From assembly GCF_001513955.1 (NCBI RefSeq), contig NZ_KQ948144.1:564853-628852 (forward strand): a stretch of 64,000 nt of DNA, read 5' to 3'. Source of the DNA: Streptomyces pseudovenezuelae. Its GTDB lineage: Bacteria > Actinomycetota > Actinomycetes > Streptomycetales > Streptomycetaceae. The notes beneath the pieces are model-generated. The model did not search any database. It had not been told where the DNA came from and saw only the letters and a program-made list of their open reading frames with translations. Positions within the stretch are counted from its first letter, which is position 1, and every line of letters starts with the position of its first letter. A program made the position numbers and the translations under genes. Shown here piece after piece: positions 49,607 through 58,352 of this stretch.

Positions 49607-50746
49607 GTGGCCACGGACTACTACGCCGTTCTCGGCGTGCGCCGCGACGCGTCGCAGGATGAGATCAAGAAGGCGTTCCGTCGGCTCGCACGCGAGCTGC
49701 ACCCGGACGTCAACCCGGATCCCAAGACCCAGGAGCGGTTCAAGGAGATCAACGCCGCCTACGAGGTGTTGTCGGACCCGCAGAAGAAGCAGGTCTACGA
49801 CCTCGGCGGCGACCCGCTCTCGCAGGCCGGCGGCGGTGGCGCGGGCGGCTTCGGGGCCGGTGGGTTCGGGAACTTCTCGGACATCATGGACGCGTTCTTC
49901 GGTACGGCCTCGCAGCGGGGGCCGCGCTCGCGCACCCGGCGCGGCCAGGACGCGATGATCCGTCTGGAGATCGAGCTCGACGAGGCGGCCTTCGGCACCA
50001 CGAAGGACATCCAGGTCGACACGGCGATCGTCTGCACCACCTGCAACGGCGAGGGGGCCGCCCCCGGCACCTCCGCCCAGACGTGTGACATGTGCCGCGG
50101 CCGCGGCGAGGTGTCGCAGGTGACGCGGTCCTTCCTGGGCCAGGTCATGACGTCCCGCCCGTGCCCGCAGTGCCAGGGCTTCGGCACCGTGGTCCCGACC
50201 CCGTGCCCGGAGTGCGCCGGCGACGGCCGCGTCCGCTCGCGCCGCACGCTCACCGTGAAGATCCCGGCCGGCGTGGACAACGGCACACGGATCCAGCTCG
50301 CGGGTGAGGGCGAGGTCGGCCCCGGCGGCGGTCCCGCCGGTGACCTCTACGTCGAGATCCACGAACTCCCGCACTCGCAGTTCCAGCGCCGGGGCGACGA
50401 CCTGCACTGCACGGTCACGCTCCCGATGACGGCGGCCTCCCTCGGCACCAAGGTCCCGCTGGAGACCCTCGACGGCATGGAGGAGGTCGACATCCGCCCG
50501 GGCACCCAGTCCGGTCAGTCGATCCCGCTGCACAGCCGGGGCGTCACCCACCTGCGGGGCGGCGGCCGCGGCGACCTCATCGTCCACGTCGAGGTCCAGA
50601 CCCCCACCAAGCTGGACCCCGAGCAGGAGCGCCTGCTGCGCGAGCTGGCCAAGCTGCGCGGCGAGGAACGGCCCACGGGGCAGTTCCAGCCGGGGCAGCA
50701 GGGGCTGTTCTCGCGGCTGAAGGACGCGTTCAACGGGCGTACCTGA
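49607..50746 (+). CDS. dnaJ: Chaperone DnaJ (second actinobacterial type)
   Basis: A 379-residue J-protein co-chaperone for DnaK. The J domain has the HPD in ARELHPDVNPD near residue 32, followed by a Gly/Phe-rich linker (GGFGAGGFGNF) and four zinc-binding CxxCxGxG motifs (CTTCNGEG, CDMCRGRG, CPQCQGFG, CPECAGDG), then the C-terminal peptide-binding domains. It starts with a GTG directly after the hrcA stop. Streptomyces usually carry another dnaJ in the dnaK operon; this is the hrcA-linked copy (often called dnaJ2). Confidence 0.97.
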   Translation: MATDYYAVLGVRRDASQDEIKKAFRRLARELHPDVNPDPKTQERFKEINAAYEVLSDPQKKQVYDLGGDPLSQAGGGGAGGFGAGGFGNFSDIMDAFFGTASQRGPRSRTRRGQDAMIRLEIELDEAAFGTTKDIQVDTAIVCTTCNGEGAAPGTSAQTCDMCRGRGEVSQVTRSFLGQVMTSRPCPQCQGFGTVVPTPCPECAGDGRVRSRRTLTVKIPAGVDNGTRIQLAGEGEVGPGGGPAGDLYVEIHELPHSQFQRRGDDLHCTVTLPMTAASLGTKVPLETLDGMEEVDIRPGTQSGQSIPLHSRGVTHLRGGGRGDLIVHVEVQTPTKLDPEQERLLRELAKLRGEERPTGQFQPGQQGLFSRLKDAFNGRT

Positions 50747-50799
50747 GCGGTGCGAAGGTCGGATTCGGACTTGTCCGGAGGACGTGACAACATGCCGTC

Positions 50800-51876
50800 A
50801 TGTCCTCCGCACTGACCGATCTCTTCCCTCATCCGATCGTGCAGGCCCCCATGGCGGGCGGCGTCTCCGTGCCGCGGCTCGCCGCAGCCGTGTCCGAGGC
50901 GGGCGGGCTCGGGTTCCTCGCCGCCGGGTACAAGACGGCCGACGGGATGTACCAGGAGATCAAGCAGCTGCGCGGGCTGACCGGGCGCCCTTTCGGCGTC
51001 AACCTCTTCATGCCGCAGCCCGAGTACGCCGACCCGGCCGCCGTGGAGGTCTACGCCCACCAGCTGGCCGGCGAGGCCACCTGGTACGAGACCGAGCTCG
51101 GCGACCCCGACAGCGGCCGTGACGACGGGTACGACGCCAAGCTCGCCGTACTCCTCGACAACCCCGTGCCGGTGGCCTCCTTCCACTTCGGCGTCCCGAG
51201 CAGCGACGCCCTGGAGTCGCTGCGGCGCGCCGGCACCTTCACCCTCGTCACCGCGACCACCCCCGAAGAGGCCCTGGCCGTGCAGTACGCGGGCGCCGAC
51301 GCGGTCATCGCGCAGGGCGTCGAGGCCGGCGGGCACCAGGGCACCCACCGTGACCTCCCGGAGCAGGACGGCTCGGGTCTCGGGCTCCTCTCCCTGGTCG
51401 CCCAGATCCGTGAGACGGTCACCCTCCCGATCGTCGCCGCCGGCGGCATCATGCGCGGCAGCCAGATCGCCGCCGTCCTCGCCGCCGGCGCGAGCGCGGC
51501 CCAGCTCGGCACGGCGTTCCTCGCCGCGCACGAGTCCGGCGCCCATGACGTGCACAAGCAGGCGCTGACCAACCCCCTCTACGTCCGCACCGAGTTGACC
51601 CGCGCCTTCTCAGGGCGGCCCGCCCGGGGCCTGGTCAACCGCTTCCTGCGCGAGCACGGGCCGTACGCCCCCGCCGCCTACCCCGAGGTCCACCACCTGA
51701 CCGCCCCGCTCCGCAAGGCCGCCGCCAAGGCCGGGGACGCCCAGGGCATGGCGCTGTGGTCGGGACAGGGCCACCGGCTGGCACGCGAACTGCCCGCGGG
51801 GCAGCTCGTGGAGATACTCGCGGCCGAACTCGACGCCGCCAGGACAGCGTTGTCAGGCAAGGGGGACCTGCGATGA
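50800..51876 (+). CDS. Nitronate monooxygenase-like FMN protein
   Basis: A 358-residue TIM-barrel flavoprotein of the nitronate monooxygenase/2-nitropropane dioxygenase family. HPIVQAPMAGGVSVPRLAAA at the N-terminus, GFLAAGYKTADGMYQEI, DAVIAQGVEAGGHQGTH (with the catalytic-loop His) and PIVAAGGIMRGSQIAAVLAA, then GASAAQLGTAFLA form the FMN-binding signature. These enzymes oxidise alkyl nitronates such as propionate-3-nitronate; related proteins are enoyl reductases (FabK), so activity is not certain. It overlaps rsmE by ATGA. Confidence 0.9.
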   Translation: MSSALTDLFPHPIVQAPMAGGVSVPRLAAAVSEAGGLGFLAAGYKTADGMYQEIKQLRGLTGRPFGVNLFMPQPEYADPAAVEVYAHQLAGEATWYETELGDPDSGRDDGYDAKLAVLLDNPVPVASFHFGVPSSDALESLRRAGTFTLVTATTPEEALAVQYAGADAVIAQGVEAGGHQGTHRDLPEQDGSGLGLLSLVAQIRETVTLPIVAAGGIMRGSQIAAVLAAGASAAQLGTAFLAAHESGAHDVHKQALTNPLYVRTELTRAFSGRPARGLVNRFLREHGPYAPAAYPEVHHLTAPLRKAAAKAGDAQGMALWSGQGHRLARELPAGQLVEILAAELDAARTALSGKGDLR

Positions 51877-52634
51877 CCGCACCGGTGTTCGTCGTCGAGC
51901 ACTTCGTCCAGCAGACCGAGCCGGGGACCGGCGGACGCTACGTCCTCGACGGCCCCGAAGGCCGCCACGCCGTCTCCGTGAAGCGCCTGCAGCCCGGCGA
52001 GGACGTCATCCTCACCGACGGTGCCGGGCACTGGGCCGACTGCGTGGTGCTCGGCACCGAGGGCAAGGACCGGCTGATCGTCCAGCTGGACTCGGTGCAC
52101 GAGGCACCCCGGGCGCAGCCCCGCATCACCGTCGTCCAGGCCCTCCCCAAGGGCGACCGCGGTGAACTCGCCGTCGAGACCATGACCGAGGTCGGCGTCG
52201 ACGCCGTCGTGCCCTGGCAGGCGGCCCGCTGCATCACCCAGTGGAGGGGCGACCGGGGCCTGAAGGCACTCGCCAAGTGGCGGGCCACCGCCCGCGAGGC
52301 CGGCAAGCAGTCCCGCCGGCTCCGCTTCCCCGAGGTCGCGGACGCGGCAACCACCAAGCAGGTTGCCGCACTTCTCGCCAAAGCCGACTTCGCCGCCGTG
52401 CTCCACTCCGACTTCGAGCGCGGCAGCGCGCCGCTGGCCACCGCCGAACTCCCCGACGAGGGCGAGATCGTGCTGGTCGTCGGTCCCGAAGGGGGCGTCG
52501 CCAAGGACGAGTTGGCGCTCTTCGAGGAGGCGGGTGCGCGCGCCTATGTCCTCGGGCCTACCGTGCTGCGTACATCGACCGCCGGGACCGCGGCGACCGC
52601 CCTGCTCCTCGGCCGCACCGGCCGCTGGTCCTGA
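51873..52634 (+). CDS. rsmE: 16S rRNA m3U1498 methyltransferase (RsmE)
   Basis: Methylates N3 of U1498 in 16S rRNA. The 253-residue protein has an N-terminal PUA-like domain (RYVLDGPEGRHAVSVKRLQP, then EDVILTDGAGH) and a C-terminal SPOUT knot: QALPKGDRGELAVETMTEVG, EIVLVVGPEGGVAKDELALF and LGPTVLRTSTAGTAATALL, which bind SAM. The start overlaps the preceding stop (ATGA), indicating coupled translation. In many bacteria rsmE neighbours dnaJ and prmA; here dnaJ is two genes upstream. Confidence 0.95.
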   Translation: MTAPVFVVEHFVQQTEPGTGGRYVLDGPEGRHAVSVKRLQPGEDVILTDGAGHWADCVVLGTEGKDRLIVQLDSVHEAPRAQPRITVVQALPKGDRGELAVETMTEVGVDAVVPWQAARCITQWRGDRGLKALAKWRATAREAGKQSRRLRFPEVADAATTKQVAALLAKADFAAVLHSDFERGSAPLATAELPDEGEIVLVVGPEGGVAKDELALFEEAGARAYVLGPTVLRTSTAGTAATALLLGRTGRWS

Positions 52635-52651
52635 TCCCTGGAAGGACGGCT

Positions 52652-53044
52652 GTGGAACTCGCCCAAGTACGTCTGCTCGTCACCGACTTCGCCGCCTGCT
52701 ACCGCTTCTACGCCGAGGTCCTCGGCCTGAAGCCCCAGTCGGGGGCGGCGGACGGGCCGTACGAGAAGTTCAGCCCCGCGACCGGCTCGGCGGGCATCGC
52801 GCTCCAGGACCGGGCGATGATGGCGGAGGTCCTCGGCGAACTGGGCGGTACGGCCACCGGGCACCGCTCCCTGGTGGTGCTGCGCGTCGACGACCTGGAC
52901 ACCTACTGCGAGCAGCTCGCGTCCCGCGGCGCCACCCTGCTGCACGGCCCGTCCCTCATGACGGACCGCATGCGCGTCGCCCACCTCAAGGACCCGGAGG
53001 GCAACCTGGTGGAGTTGCAGGAGTGGCTGCTGCTGCGCGGCTGA
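52652..53044 (+). CDS. VOC-family (glyoxalase/bleomycin-resistance-like) protein
   Basis: A 130-residue protein with two beta-alpha-beta-beta-beta modules of the vicinal-oxygen-chelate fold: VRLLVTDFAACYRFYAEVLG at the start and RVDDLDTYCEQLASRG then RVAHLKDPEGNLVELQEWL at the end. GAAGGA lies about 5 nt before the GTG. Members may be dioxygenases, isomerases or resistance binding proteins; the metal ligands are not all recognisable here. It follows rsmE by 17 nt and is probably in the same transcript. Confidence 0.85.
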   Translation: MELAQVRLLVTDFAACYRFYAEVLGLKPQSGAADGPYEKFSPATGSAGIALQDRAMMAEVLGELGGTATGHRSLVVLRVDDLDTYCEQLASRGATLLHGPSLMTDRMRVAHLKDPEGNLVELQEWLLLRG

Positions 53045-53073
53045 CGGTACTTCTCGACGCCGGTTTCGCATCA

Positions 53074-53142
53074 TTCAGCCCGTCCGGCGTTTGAGGACGA
53101 GGCCTTTCGGGCCGATGCGGGGGCCTGGGGGCGGCAGCCCCC
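53074..53142. repeat. Dispersed Streptomyces intergenic repeat with hairpin
   Basis: The segment from TTCAGCCCGTCCGGCG to the GGCCTTTCGGGCC region (53074-53113) is a sequence I recall from many Streptomyces intergenic regions. It is followed by a perfect GGGGGC-GGCA-GCCCCC hairpin (53127-53142) that could terminate the upstream operon. Confidence 0.6.
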
Positions 53143-53240
53143 TGCGGCGGTCACGTCGACGCCGGGTCACTCACAACCGGCGCGCTCAATGACCGTATGC
53201 GCCCTACCGCCGGACGGCACGCGGTGGCAGGCTGCCCTTC

Positions 53241-53774
53241 ATGGTGGCGTTGAGACGGAACGGGCGTCGGCCGCGCGGGGTGCGAGTGGCGGGTGTGGTC
53301 GGGGGTGTCGTGCTGGCCGTGGGCGGGGTCGCCGCGTGTGATCCGACCGGGGCGGTCAGCTCCGCGACCGTCTCGTACACCACCGACCAGCTGGTCACCA
53401 AGGAGCTCAACCGGCAGAAGGCCGACGTGAGTTGGCTGACCTGCACGGCCTCGTACGACAACGGCGACCGGACGCCGAGCGCGACCGTGAACACCGTCGC
53501 CACCGTGAACTGCGAGGGCAAGACGCGGGACGGCAAGGACATCACCGTCAAGGGCAAGGTGACCCGGACCGTCAGCGGCGCGTGTGTGCGCGGGGACCTC
53601 ACCGCCACCGTGGGCGGCAAGCAGTGGTTCCACGTCGACGGACTCGGCGACTGCACCGCCACCCCCACCCCGCGGGTCAACAACCCCGGGCAGCCCGGCC
53701 CCACCGTCACGGTGACCGTCACCAGGACCATCTGGTGCCAGAACGACCCGCAGTGCTGGCCCGACGGCAAGTGA
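53241..53774 (+). CDS. Lipoprotein with DUF4333-like domain
   Basis: A 177-residue predicted secreted lipoprotein. The N-terminus is basic (RRNGRRPRGVRV), followed by a hydrophobic signal (VVGGVVLAVGGVAAC) with the lipobox cysteine at residue 33. The exported domain contains VSYTTDQLVTKELNRQKADV, then WLTCTAS, VNTVATVNCEGKTRDGKDIT and VKGKVTRTVSG, similar to the DUF4333 pattern, with paired cysteines. Function unknown. It precedes the Tricorn gene by 45 nt on the same strand. Confidence 0.8.
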   Translation: MVALRRNGRRPRGVRVAGVVGGVVLAVGGVAACDPTGAVSSATVSYTTDQLVTKELNRQKADVSWLTCTASYDNGDRTPSATVNTVATVNCEGKTRDGKDITVKGKVTRTVSGACVRGDLTATVGGKQWFHVDGLGDCTATPTPRVNNPGQPGPTVTVTVTRTIWCQNDPQCWPDGK

Positions 53775-53807
53775 TCGAAACCTCTGTGCACGGGGACCGC
53801 ACGTGCA

Positions 53808-53813
53808 TAGGGT
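53808..53813 (+). promoter_or_regulatory. -10 box for leaderless Tricorn protease gene
   Basis: TAGGGT, a 6-nt gap, then the GTG at 53820. Confidence 0.5.
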
Positions 53814-53819
53814 GATCGG

Positions 53820-56800
53820 GTGACACAGCCTGCGACGTCTGCATATCTCCGGTTTCCGCACCTGCGGGGCGAGTTGGTGGCCTTCACCGCCGAGGACGAC
53901 GTGTGGCTCGCGCCGCTCGACGGCGGGCGCGCCTGGCGGGTCAGCGCGGACAACGTGCCGGTCACCCACCCCCGGATCTCGCCCGACGGCACCACCGTCG
54001 CCTGGACCTCCGCCCGCGACGGCGCCCCCGAGGTGCACATCGCCCCGGTCGACGGCGGCCCCGGCAGAAGGCTGACCCACTGGGGCAGCGCCCGCACCCA
54101 GGTGCGCGGCTGGACCCCGGACGGCAAGATCCTCGCGATCACCACCCACGGCCAGGCGAGCCTGCGCCGCAGCTGGGCGCACACCCTCCCGCTCGACGGC
54201 GGCCCCGGCACCACCCTGCCGTACGGCCCCGTCGGCGATGTCGCCCACGGCCCCGCGACCGTGGTCCTCTCCGCGCCCATGGGCCGGGAGGCCGCCTGGT
54301 GGAAGCGGTACCGGGGCGGCACGGCGGGCAAGCTGTGGATCGACCGCGAGGGCGACGGCGAGTTCGTACGGCTGCACGAGGAGCTGGACGGGAATCTGGA
54401 GTACCCCGTGTGGGCGGGCGACCGGATCGCCTTCCTCTCCGACCACGAGGGCACCGGGGCCGTCTACTCCTCCCTCGCCGACGGCTCCGACCTGCGCCGG
54501 CACACCCCCCTCGACGGCTACTACGCCCGGCACGCGGCGGGCGACGGCACCCGGGTCGTCTACACCTCCGCCGGTGAGCTCTGGATCCTCGACGACCTCG
54601 ACGGCGCCGAACCGCGCCGCCTGGAGGTCCGGCTCGGCGGCCGGCGCGCCGACCGGCAGCCGTTCCCGGTGGACGCCTCCCGCTGGTTCGGCTCGGCCGC
54701 CCCCGACCACACCGCGCGCGGCAGCGCGGTCGCGGTGCGCGGCGCCGTCCACTGGGTCACCCACCGCTCGGGCCCGGCCCGCGCGCTCGCCGACGAACCC
54801 GGCGTCCGGGCGCGGCTGCCGCGCACCTTCCGCGCCGAGGGCGAGGAGTGGGTCGTCTGGGTGACGGACGCGGAGGGCGACGACGCCCTGGAGTTCGCGC
54901 CCGCCACCGGACTCGCCCCCGGCGCCACCCCGCGCCGCCTCGCCGCGGGCCGCCTGGGCCGGGTCCTCGGGCTCGCCATGGCCCCCGACGGCAGCCGGGC
55001 CGCGGTCGCCGCGCACGACGGCCGGGTGCTGCTCGTCGAGCGGGAGACCGGCGAGGTCCGCGAGGTCGACCGCAGCGAGGACGGCGACGTACGGGGACTG
55101 ACCTTCTCGCCCGACTCGGCCTGGCTCGCCTGGTCGCACCCCGGCCCCGAGCCGCTGTGCCAGCTCCGCCTCGCCAACACCACCGACCTGTCGGTCACCG
55201 AGGCGACCCCGCTGCGCTTCCAGGACTACGCCCCGGCCTTCACCCTCGACGGCAAGCACCTGGCCTTCCTGTCCAACCGCTCCTTCGACCCGGTCTACGA
55301 CGAGCACGTCTTCGACCTGGCGTTCGTGGTCGGCGACCGCCCGCACCTGATCACCCTGGCCGCGACCACCCCGTCCCCCTTCGGCCCGCAGCGCCACGGC
55401 CGGCCCTTCGAGGCCCCCGACAAGGACGAGACCCCCGACAGCGAGGGCACCCCGACCACCCGGATCGACCTGGAAGGTCTCGCCGACCGGATCGTGCCCT
55501 TCCCGGTGGAGGCCGGCCGCTACTCCAACCTGCGCGCGGCCAAGGACGGCGTGCTGTGGCTGCGCCACCCCGTCCAGGGCGTCCTCGGCTCCTCCCGGGC
55601 CACCCCGGACGACCCCGACCCCAAGACCGACCTCCAGCGCTACGACCTCGCCCAGCAGCGCCTCGAACACCTCGCGGCCGACGCCGACCACTTCGCCGTC
55701 AGCGGCGACGGCAAGCGGGTCCTGCTGTGGACCGACGGCAGGCTGAAGGTCGTACCGAGCGACCGCCGTGCCTCGGGCGACGACGACAGCGACACGAACA
55801 TCTCGGTCGACCTCGGCCGCATCCGGCAGACCGTCGACCCCTCGGCCGAGTGGCGGCAGATGTACGAGGAGACCGGCCGCATCATGCGGGACCACTTCTG
55901 GCGCCCTGACATGAGCGGTGTCGACTGGAACGGCGTCCTCGACCGCTACCGTCCGGTCCTGGACCGGGTCGCCACCCATGACGACCTCGTCGACCTCCTC
56001 TGGGAGGTGCACGGCGAACTCGGCACCTCGCACGCCTACGTCACCCCGCGCGGCGGCCACGGTCACGGCCCCCGCCAGGGCCTGCTCGGCGCCGACATCT
56101 CCCGCCACGACGACGGCCCCCAGGGGGCGGCGCAGTGGCGCATCGACCGCATCCTGCCGACCGAGACCTCCGACCCCGCCGCGCGCTCCCCGCTCGCCGC
56201 ACCCGGTGTGGCGGTCCGCGCCGGGGACGCGATCGTCGCGGTGGGAGGCCGGCCGGTCGATCCCGTCACCGGCCCCGGTCCGCTCCTCGTCGGCACGGCG
56301 GGCAGACCGGTCGAGCTCACCGTCTCCCCCTCCGGCGGCGGCGACCTCCGGCACGCCGTGGTCGTCCCCGTCTCCGACGAGGAGCCCCTGCGCTACCACG
56401 CCTGGGTCGCCGACCGCCGCGCCTACGTCCACGAGAGGTCCGGGGGCCGGCTGGGGTATCTGCACGTCCCGGACATGCAGGCACCGGGCTGGGCGCAGAT
56501 CCACCGCGACCTGCGCGTCGAGGTGGCCCGCGAGGGCCTGGTGGTCGACGTCCGCGAGAACCGCGGCGGCCACACCTCCCAGCTGGTCGTCGAGAAGCTG
56601 GCCCGCAGGATCGTCGGCTGGGCGCTGCCGCGGGGGATGCGCGCGTACAGCTACCCGAGGGACGCGCCTCGCGGACCCGTCGTCGCCGTGGCCAACGAGT
56701 TCTCCGGCTCGGACGGCGACATCGTCAACGCGGCGATCAAGGCACTGGGCATCGGCCCGGTCGTCGGCACCCGCACCTGGGGCGGGGTCATCGGGATCGA

Positions 56801-57035
56801 CAGCCGCTACCGGCTGGTCGACGGCACACTGATCACCCAGCCGAAGTACGCCTTCTGGCTGGAGGGGTACGAGTGGGGCGTCGAGAACCACGGCGTCGAC
56901 CCGGACGTGGAGGTCCTGCAGCGGCCGCAGGACTACGCGGCGGGCCGGGACGCCCAGCTGGACGAGGCGGTGCGGATCGCGCTGGAGGCGTTGGAGAGCG
57001 CTCCGGCGAAGATCCCGCCGAGCCTGCCTCGTTAA
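53820..57035 (+). CDS. Tricorn-type serine protease (S41 family)
   Basis: A 1071-residue cytosolic protease. Residues 1-650 form two beta-propellers that gate substrate entry; then a helical segment, a PDZ domain (~770-850) and the S41 catalytic core. By alignment the active-site residues are S737-H738 (GTSHAY), S964 (FSGSDGD) and E1022 (VENHG), matching Ser745-His746, Ser965 and Glu1023 of Thermoplasma Tricorn. Tricorn acts downstream of the proteasome, cutting peptides of 6-12 residues to shorter ones; Streptomyces has both. The GTG start sits 6 nt after a TAGGGT box, so it is probably leaderless. It is followed by the HIT-protein gene. Confidence 0.93.
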   Translation: MTQPATSAYLRFPHLRGELVAFTAEDDVWLAPLDGGRAWRVSADNVPVTHPRISPDGTTVAWTSARDGAPEVHIAPVDGGPGRRLTHWGSARTQVRGWTPDGKILAITTHGQASLRRSWAHTLPLDGGPGTTLPYGPVGDVAHGPATVVLSAPMGREAAWWKRYRGGTAGKLWIDREGDGEFVRLHEELDGNLEYPVWAGDRIAFLSDHEGTGAVYSSLADGSDLRRHTPLDGYYARHAAGDGTRVVYTSAGELWILDDLDGAEPRRLEVRLGGRRADRQPFPVDASRWFGSAAPDHTARGSAVAVRGAVHWVTHRSGPARALADEPGVRARLPRTFRAEGEEWVVWVTDAEGDDALEFAPATGLAPGATPRRLAAGRLGRVLGLAMAPDGSRAAVAAHDGRVLLVERETGEVREVDRSEDGDVRGLTFSPDSAWLAWSHPGPEPLCQLRLANTTDLSVTEATPLRFQDYAPAFTLDGKHLAFLSNRSFDPVYDEHVFDLAFVVGDRPHLITLAATTPSPFGPQRHGRPFEAPDKDETPDSEGTPTTRIDLEGLADRIVPFPVEAGRYSNLRAAKDGVLWLRHPVQGVLGSSRATPDDPDPKTDLQRYDLAQQRLEHLAADADHFAVSGDGKRVLLWTDGRLKVVPSDRRASGDDDSDTNISVDLGRIRQTVDPSAEWRQMYEETGRIMRDHFWRPDMSGVDWNGVLDRYRPVLDRVATHDDLVDLLWEVHGELGTSHAYVTPRGGHGHGPRQGLLGADISRHDDGPQGAAQWRIDRILPTETSDPAARSPLAAPGVAVRAGDAIVAVGGRPVDPVTGPGPLLVGTAGRPVELTVSPSGGGDLRHAVVVPVSDEEPLRYHAWVADRRAYVHERSGGRLGYLHVPDMQAPGWAQIHRDLRVEVAREGLVVDVRENRGGHTSQLVVEKLARRIVGWALPRGMRAYSYPRDAPRGPVVAVANEFSGSDGDIVNAAIKALGIGPVVGTRTWGGVIGIDSRYRLVDGTLITQPKYAFWLEGYEWGVENHGVDPDVEVLQRPQDYAAGRDAQLDEAVRIALEALESAPAKIPPSLPR

Positions 57036-57066
57036 GATGCCTCAGGACCTCTACGGAAGGAACGTC

Positions 57067-57420
57067 ATGCCAGGGGAACCCCAGGACGACTGCCTGTTCT
57101 GCAAGATCGTGGCGGGCCAGATCCCGGCGACGATCGTCCGCGAATCGGAGACGACCGTCGCCTTCCGGGACATCAACCCCCAGGCCCCCACCCACGTCCT
57201 GGTGATCCCCAAGGCGCACTACGAGAACGCCGCCGCCCTCGCCGCCGCGGAACCGCAGCTCGCCGCGGACGTCCTCCAGGCGACCCGGGCCGTCGCCGAA
57301 CAGGAAAAGCTGGAGAGCTACCGCACCGTCTTCAACACCGGCAGCGGTGCCGGCCAGACCGTCTGGCACGCCCACGCCCATGTGATCGGCGGCCGCGGTC
57401 TCCAGTGGCCCCCCGGGTAA
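57067..57420 (+). CDS. HIT-family nucleotide hydrolase
   Basis: A 117-residue protein of the histidine-triad (HINT-type) family that hydrolyses adenosine phosphoramidates or related nucleotides. The N-terminus has CLFCKIVAGQIPATIV with two Cys of the HINT zinc-like site and FRDINPQAPTHVLVIPK; the active-site triad is HAHAHVIGG near the C-terminus. GGAAGGA 4 nt before the ATG sets the start. RNase Z follows 6 nt after the stop, so they are probably co-transcribed. Confidence 0.93.
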   Translation: MPGEPQDDCLFCKIVAGQIPATIVRESETTVAFRDINPQAPTHVLVIPKAHYENAAALAAAEPQLAADVLQATRAVAEQEKLESYRTVFNTGSGAGQTVWHAHAHVIGGRGLQWPPG

Positions 57421-57426
57421 CTCGTA

Positions 57427-58332
57427 GTGTCCGTACGTGAGTTGGTCGTCCTCGGCACCGCCAGCCAGGTCCCGACCAGGCACCGCAACCACAACGGCTA
57501 CCTGCTGCGCTGGGACGGCCAGGGCATCCTCTTCGACCCCGGTGAGGGCACCCAGCGCCAGATGCTGCGGGCCGGGGTCGCGGCCCACGACCTCAACCGG
57601 ATCTGTGTCACCCACTTCCACGGCGACCACTCCCTCGGCCTCGCGGGCGTGATCCAGCGCATCAACCTCGACCGGGTCCCGCACGAGGTCACGGCCCACT
57701 ACCCGAAGTCGGGGCAGCACTTCTTCGACCGCCTGCGGTACGCGACGGCGTACCGGGAGACGGTCCGGCTCACCGAGGCACCGGTCGCGGCCGACGGGGT
57801 GCTCGCGCAGGCCGGCGGCTGCACGCTGGAGGCCCGCAGGCTGTCGCACCCCGTCGAGTCCTACGGCTACCGCCTCACCGAACCCGACGGCCGCCGGATG
57901 CTCCCCGACCGCCTCGCCGCGCACGGCGTCAAGGGGCCCGATGTCGGACGGATCCAGCGGGAGGGCTCGCTGAACGGCGTCTCCCTCGACGACGTCAGCG
58001 AGGTCCGCCGGGGCCAGCGGTTCGCGTTCGTCATGGACACCCGCCTCTGCGACGGTGTCCACGCCCTCGCCGACGGCTGCGACCTGCTCGTCATCGAGTC
58101 GACCTTCCTCGACGAGGACCAGCAACTCGCCGTGGAACACGGCCACCTGACCGCCGGTCAGGCCGCCGCCGTGGCCCGCGACGCCGGCGTACGGCATCTC
58201 GTGCTCACCCACTTCAGCCAGCGCTACTCCGATCCCGAGGAGTTCGAACGGCAGGCGCGGGCCGCCGGGTACGAGGGCGAGCTGACCGTGGCCCACGACC
58301 TGCTGAGGGTCCCGGTTCCGAAACGGCGATAA
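57427..58332 (+). CDS. rnz: Ribonuclease Z (tRNA 3' endonuclease)
   Basis: A 301-residue MBL-fold endonuclease that trims tRNA 3' trailers. The metal motif is [13 protein letters not shown] (HxHxDH), with [10 protein letters not shown] near residue 40 and later ligands in [15 protein letters not shown] and [10 protein letters not shown]. The exosite arm region ([16 protein letters not shown]) lies in the middle. It starts with a GTG 6 nt after the HIT-gene stop. The two tRNA-Ala genes in this window lack encoded CCA, so such processing would be needed. Confidence 0.93.
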   Translation: MSVRELVVLGTASQVPTRHRNHNGYLLRWDGQGILFDPGEGTQRQMLRAGVAAHDLNRICVTHFHGDHSLGLAGVIQRINLDRVPHEVTAHYPKSGQHFFDRLRYATAYRETVRLTEAPVAADGVLAQAGGCTLEARRLSHPVESYGYRLTEPDGRRMLPDRLAAHGVKGPDVGRIQREGSLNGVSLDDVSEVRRGQRFAFVMDTRLCDGVHALADGCDLLVIESTFLDEDQQLAVEHGHLTAGQAAAVARDAGVRHLVLTHFSQRYSDPEEFERQARAAGYEGELTVAHDLLRVPVPKRR

Positions 58333-58340
58333 AGCGGCCG

Positions 58341-58346
58341 TACGAT
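58341..58346 (+). promoter_or_regulatory. -10 box for leaderless adenosine deaminase gene
   Basis: TACGAT, a 6-nt gap, then ATG at 58353. Confidence 0.45.
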
Positions 58347-58352
58347 GCTTTG

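Noticed and set aside
47651..50587. 978-codon minus-strand frame opposite hrcA-dnaJ
   Set aside because: Antisense shadow of clear heat-shock genes; no recognisable domain and no ribosome-binding site.
53151..56891. 1246-codon minus-strand frame opposite the Tricorn gene
   Set aside because: Low-complexity Val/Gly/Asp/Arg translation without domains, antisense to a well-conserved protease.
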